A stretch of 64,000 bases of DNA from Imbroritus primus (GTDB lineage: Bacteria; Pseudomonadota; Gammaproteobacteria; Burkholderiales; Burkholderiaceae), in the NCBI RefSeq assembly GCF_964332355.1, contig NZ_OZ201293.1, positions 1,984,001 to 2,048,000 on the forward strand, written 5' to 3'. The notes below the pieces were generated by a model, which worked only from the letters and a program-made list of their open reading frames with translations, was not told the DNA's origin and ran no database searches. Below are positions 60,985-64,000 of the stretch, in pieces. Position numbers and translations under genes: made by a program. Position 1 is the first letter of the stretch, and the number at the start of each line of letters is the position of its first letter.

Positions 60985-61860
60985 TCAGGCCACGCCCTGC
61001 TTGCGGAACCACGCCAGGCATTTTTCCCAGCCATCACGCGCCTCGGTAGCCCGGTAGCTAGGCCGGTAATCGGCGTGGAAGGCGTGCGGGGCATCGGGAT
61101 AGATGACGAACGACGAAGCCTTGGCCGCCGGCGCGGACGACTGCTTGAGCGCCGCCTTCATCTTCTCCACGGTATCGAGCGGAATACCCGTGTCCTGGCC
61201 GCCGTACAGGCCGAGCACCGGGGCCTTCAACTGCCCCGCCAGATCGAGCGGATGTGCAGGACTGGTCGGCGTCTTGTCGCCCACCAGACGGCCATACCAC
61301 GCCACGCCGGCTTTCACCGTGGGGCTGTGCGCACAGTACAACCACGTGATCCGCCCACCCCAGCAGAAGCCGGTGATGCCGACCTTGGCGGCATTGCCGT
61401 TGTTGGCACCGGCCCATTTGACCGCGGCATCGAGATCGCCCATGACTTGTGCATCGGGTACCTTGCTGATGATGTTGGTCATCAGTTCCTGCAGCGTGCC
61501 GAACGAGGTCGGATCACCCTGGCGCACGAACAGTTCGGGAGCAATCGCGAGATAGCCGAGCTTGGCAAAGCGCCGGCAGACGTCGGCGATATGCTCATGC
61601 ACGCCGAAGATCTCGCTGATCACCAGCACTACCGGCAGGTTGGTCTTGCCGGTCGGCTGAGCGCGATAGGCCGGCATCGACAGGTCGCCGGATGGAATCA
61701 TCACCTCACCCGCCGTCAGGCCCTCGAAATCGGTCTTGATGGTGCTCGCGGCCACCGGCATGACGGCCGCAGCGAAGGCACTGCCCAGCGCAGTACGGAC
61801 GAAATCGCGGCGATCGAAGGATTGTGCGGGAACCAGGCTCTCAATCTCGGGCTTGAACAT
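60985..61860 (-). CDS. Dienelactone hydrolase family protein, Tat-exported
   Basis: This alpha/beta hydrolase has 291 residues. The catalytic Cys is in GITGFCWGGRITW, and the Asp/His are in the C-terminal DAPHAFHADYRPSY. The N-terminus (DRRDFVRTALGSAFAAAVMP) is a twin-arginine signal, so it acts outside the cytoplasm. The start at 61860 is set by that signal. The substrate is unknown; no chlorocatechol genes are near. Confidence 0.9.
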   Translation of the reverse strand: MFKPEIESLVPAQSFDRRDFVRTALGSAFAAAVMPVAASTIKTDFEGLTAGEVMIPSGDLSMPAYRAQPTGKTNLPVVLVISEIFGVHEHIADVCRRFAKLGYLAIAPELFVRQGDPTSFGTLQELMTNIISKVPDAQVMGDLDAAVKWAGANNGNAAKVGITGFCWGGRITWLYCAHSPTVKAGVAWYGRLVGDKTPTSPAHPLDLAGQLKAPVLGLYGGQDTGIPLDTVEKMKAALKQSSAPAAKASSFVIYPDAPHAFHADYRPSYRATEARDGWEKCLAWFRKQGVA

Positions 61861-61956
61861 CAGCGGGTCTCCTTGAAAACGACGGGACGCCATTGCGCCC
61901 CGTAACATTCGCGATTCTATGTAACTTCTGCGCCGCGCGCACGTGCCGCCGCAGGA

Positions 61957-63309
61957 TCAATGCAACTTCACACGCGGCCGGGTCTTGTTGCGCAGCCAGT
62001 GGATCACCGTATCGAGCGCCATACGCAGCGGGCCGTGCAGCGCCATGACGTGCATACGGTAGAGGCTGGCATACATGAGCCGCGCCAGCAGGCCCTCGAT
62101 CAGCATCGATCCGCCAATCAGCCCGCCCATCAGATTGCCGACCGCACTGAAGCGCCCGAGCGATACCAGCGAGCCGAAATCGCGGAAGCGGAACTCCGGT
62201 GCCTCGCCACCCTGCAAGCGCGTGCGGATCGCCTTGACGAGGAACGACGCCTGCTGGTGCGCCGCCTGGGCACGCGGTGGCACGGTGGTGTTCATCTCCG
62301 GCCAGGCGCAACTGGCGCAATCGCCGAACGCATAGATGCTATCTTCACCGCGCACCAGCAGCGTCTGCTCGACTTCGATCTGGCCCATGCGGTTGACCGG
62401 CAGGCCCAGCGTACCCAGCACCTTGGGCGCCGTGATGCCAGCCGCCCAGACAGTCAGGTCAGCAGGGACGGTCTTGCCGGACGCTGTCAGCACCGCATCC
62501 TCGCGCACTTCGGTGACGCGCTCGCCGGTCAGTACTTCGATATTGAGGCGGCGCAGCAGCTTGGTCGTCTCGCCCGACACGCGCTCGGACAGGGCCGGCA
62601 GGATACGCGGCCCGGCCTCGACAATATGGATACGCACATCCTGCTTGGGGTCGAGATGATGCAGGCCGTATGCGCCCAGCACATACGCGGTATTGCGCAA
62701 CTCTGCCGACAGCTCGACGCCGGTTGCTCCCGCGCCGATGATGGCAACGTCGACGGTCGGACGCACGACATCCTGCTGCCCAATGCGGTTCTCTGCCCGC
62801 ATGCAGGCGGCGATGAGGCGACGGCGGAAACGCTCGGCCTGCGCAGCCGTATCAAGCTTGATCGCATGCTCCGCCGCACCCGGCACGCCGAAGTCGTGCG
62901 TCACGCTGCCGATGGCCAGCACGAGCGTATCGTAGGCAATCGCCCGGGCCGGCAGGACCTCGATGCCGTCCTCGTCATGGCAAGCGGCCACCGAGACAGT
63001 ACGAGCCACACGGTCGAGGCCGAGCAGTTCGCCCTGCTGGAATTCGAAATGATGCCAGCGCGCCTGTGCGGCATACTCGAGCTGGTGCGTGTTCGGGTCC
63101 ATGCTGCCAGCCGCAACCTCATGCAGCAGCGGCTTCCAGATATGCGTCGGCGCGCGGTCGATCAGCACGACCTTGGCCGCGCCGCGCTTGCCGAGGCTGT
63201 CCCCGAGCCGCGTAGCCAGTTCCAGCCCACCCGCGCCACCGCCGACAACGACGATACGGTGTCCTGTCTGCGCCTCTGTCTGCGCACCTGCCTGTACTCC
63301 GACTTGCAT
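61957..63309 (-). CDS. ndh: NADH dehydrogenase type II (NDH-2)
   Basis: This membrane-bound FAD enzyme passes electrons from NADH to quinone without pumping protons. It has 450 residues: FAD-binding VVVGGGAGGLELATRLG near residue 21, NADH-binding AIIGAGATGVELSAELRN in the middle, and YAFGDCASC near the C-terminal third. The C-terminal helix is amphipathic for membrane attachment. aggag precedes the ATG. Confidence 0.92.
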   Translation of the reverse strand: MQVGVQAGAQTEAQTGHRIVVVGGGAGGLELATRLGDSLGKRGAAKVVLIDRAPTHIWKPLLHEVAAGSMDPNTHQLEYAAQARWHHFEFQQGELLGLDRVARTVSVAACHDEDGIEVLPARAIAYDTLVLAIGSVTHDFGVPGAAEHAIKLDTAAQAERFRRRLIAACMRAENRIGQQDVVRPTVDVAIIGAGATGVELSAELRNTAYVLGAYGLHHLDPKQDVRIHIVEAGPRILPALSERVSGETTKLLRRLNIEVLTGERVTEVREDAVLTASGKTVPADLTVWAAGITAPKVLGTLGLPVNRMGQIEVEQTLLVRGEDSIYAFGDCASCAWPEMNTTVPPRAQAAHQQASFLVKAIRTRLQGGEAPEFRFRDFGSLVSLGRFSAVGNLMGGLIGGSMLIEGLLARLMYASLYRMHVMALHGPLRMALDTVIHWLRNKTRPRVKLH

Positions 63310-63416
63310 GCCCTCTCCTGTGAGTCACCGACCCGTCCGGCGCATGCCGGGCATGGGGGTCGCACGACGGTTGGAACGTGTCGATCTTCGCCCAGTGTGG
63401 CGAATCGGCAGCCGGC

Positions 63417-64000
63417 TCAGTGCGCCACTTCCCAGTTGGCGCCCGCCCCCACTTCGGCCACGAGCGGCACGGACAGCGTGGCGACGCCGCACATCAGTTC
63501 CGGCAGGCGCGTGCGCACCAGCGGCAGCTCGGCTTCAGGCGTTTCCAGCACCAGTTCGTCGTGCACCTGCATAATCAGGCGCGAGCCCAGGCGCTCATCC
63601 TCCAGCCAACGCTGTACGGCGATCATCGATAGCTTGATCAGGTCGGCAGCGGTCCCCTGCATCGGCGCATTGATGGCCGCGCGCTCGGCGGCCTGCCGGC
63701 GCGGGCCATTGCCGCCACGGATATCGGGCAGCCACAGGCGGCGGCCGAACACGGTTTCCACGTAACCGCGCTCGCGCGCCGCGCTGCGGGTCTCTTCCAT
63801 ATAGGTAGCCACACCGGGATAGCGTGTGAAATAGCGGTCGATATACATCTTGGCCGCATCGCGCGTGATGCCCAGGTTGGCGGCGAGCCCGAAGGCGCTC
63901 ATGCCGTAGATCAGACCAAAGTTGATGGTCTTGGCGACACGCCGCTGGTCGGCCGTGACCTCGTCGACGCCGACGCTGAAGATCTCGGCCGCGGTGGCAC
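63417..64000 (-). CDS. polA: DNA polymerase I (partial, C-terminal part)
   Basis: This is the C-terminal 194 codons of DNA polymerase I; the gene continues past the window edge. The fingers motif (RRVAKTINFGLIYGMSAFGL) is complete and the palm motif C is in MQVHDELVLETPEAEL. It is in the full-length frame; the first in-frame Met inside the window is not the real start. Confidence 0.97.
   Translation of the reverse strand, partial: ATAAEIFSVGVDEVTADQRRVAKTINFGLIYGMSAFGLAANLGITRDAAKMYIDRYFTRYPGVATYMEETRSAARERGYVETVFGRRLWLPDIRGGNGPRRQAAERAAINAPMQGTAADLIKLSMIAVQRWLEDERLGSRLIMQVHDELVLETPEAELPLVRTRLPELMCGVATLSVPLVAEVGAGANWEVAH

Overview
The window comes from a GC-rich betaproteobacterium of the Burkholderiaceae, most likely Cupriavidus or a close Ralstonia relative. 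The evidence is the gene order gyrA-serC-pheA-hisC-tyrA-aroA-cmk-rpsA-ihfB-lapA-lapB with LPS heptose genes behind it, ompA-ubiG-gph-ssrA on the other side, and several orphan tripartite-tricarboxylate (Bug/TctC) binding proteins. The placement rests on gene content and order read by eye; no database search was run.

Positions 1-24,000 are mostly catabolic and accessory chromosome. They hold a TRAP transporter (dctQ-dctM-dctP, the last cut by the window edge), a class II aldolase, and a LysR regulator divergent from a FUSC-type efflux protein. A coupled tctC / CoA-transferase / enoyl-CoA hydratase operon with its own LysR gene follows, then a CYTH-domain protein and an IclR regulator. A 0.7-kb non-coding stretch with two adjacent micro-tandem arrays, a near-perfect palindrome and a terminator-like hairpin leads into tctC-betC (choline-sulfatase type). 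Next are a phospholipase D-type cardiolipin synthase homologue, an acyl-CoA dehydrogenase, etfBA, a histone-deacetylase-like amidohydrolase, mltB, cysM and a ComEA-like protein.

Positions 24,400-45,350 are core genome. They contain LPS-core genes (hldD, rfaE1, ugd), lapBA, ihfB and rpsA, and the mixed aromatic/serine/histidine biosynthesis supraoperon (cmk, aroA, tyrA, hisC, pheA, serC). gyrA, ompA, ubiG, gph and the tmRNA gene ssrA follow. A small DUF2061 gene with a Fur-box-like site is inserted between cmk and aroA.

Positions 45,386 to about 53,282, directly downstream of the ssrA terminator, are an eroded genomic island. It holds a TacA/TacT-type toxin-antitoxin pair with a third zinc-ribbon gene and a recombinase module (DUF2924, large serine recombinase and a 150-aa partner) joined by 4-bp overlaps. 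It also has an unknown gene pair and a replication-type operon (AlpA-like HTH, small protein, TOPRIM primase). The right part is decayed: the primase is cut off and abuts a headless helicase/nuclease C-terminus, and a DUF262 (GmrSD-type) gene is fused in frame to the last third of a chromosomal SRPBCC/AHSA1 gene. That fusion appears to mark the right edge of the island.

Positions 53,789-64,000 return to chromosome with a metal and redox theme. They include a low-affinity iron permease family protein, an arsR-old yellow enzyme operon, and a CadR/PbrR-type MerR gene with ynfA divergent from a cation-efflux gene across a classical MerR promoter. Then come an EamA exporter, a sulfurtransferase, a ZIP transporter without a normal start codon, a Tat-exported dienelactone hydrolase, a type II NADH dehydrogenase and the C-terminal part of polA.
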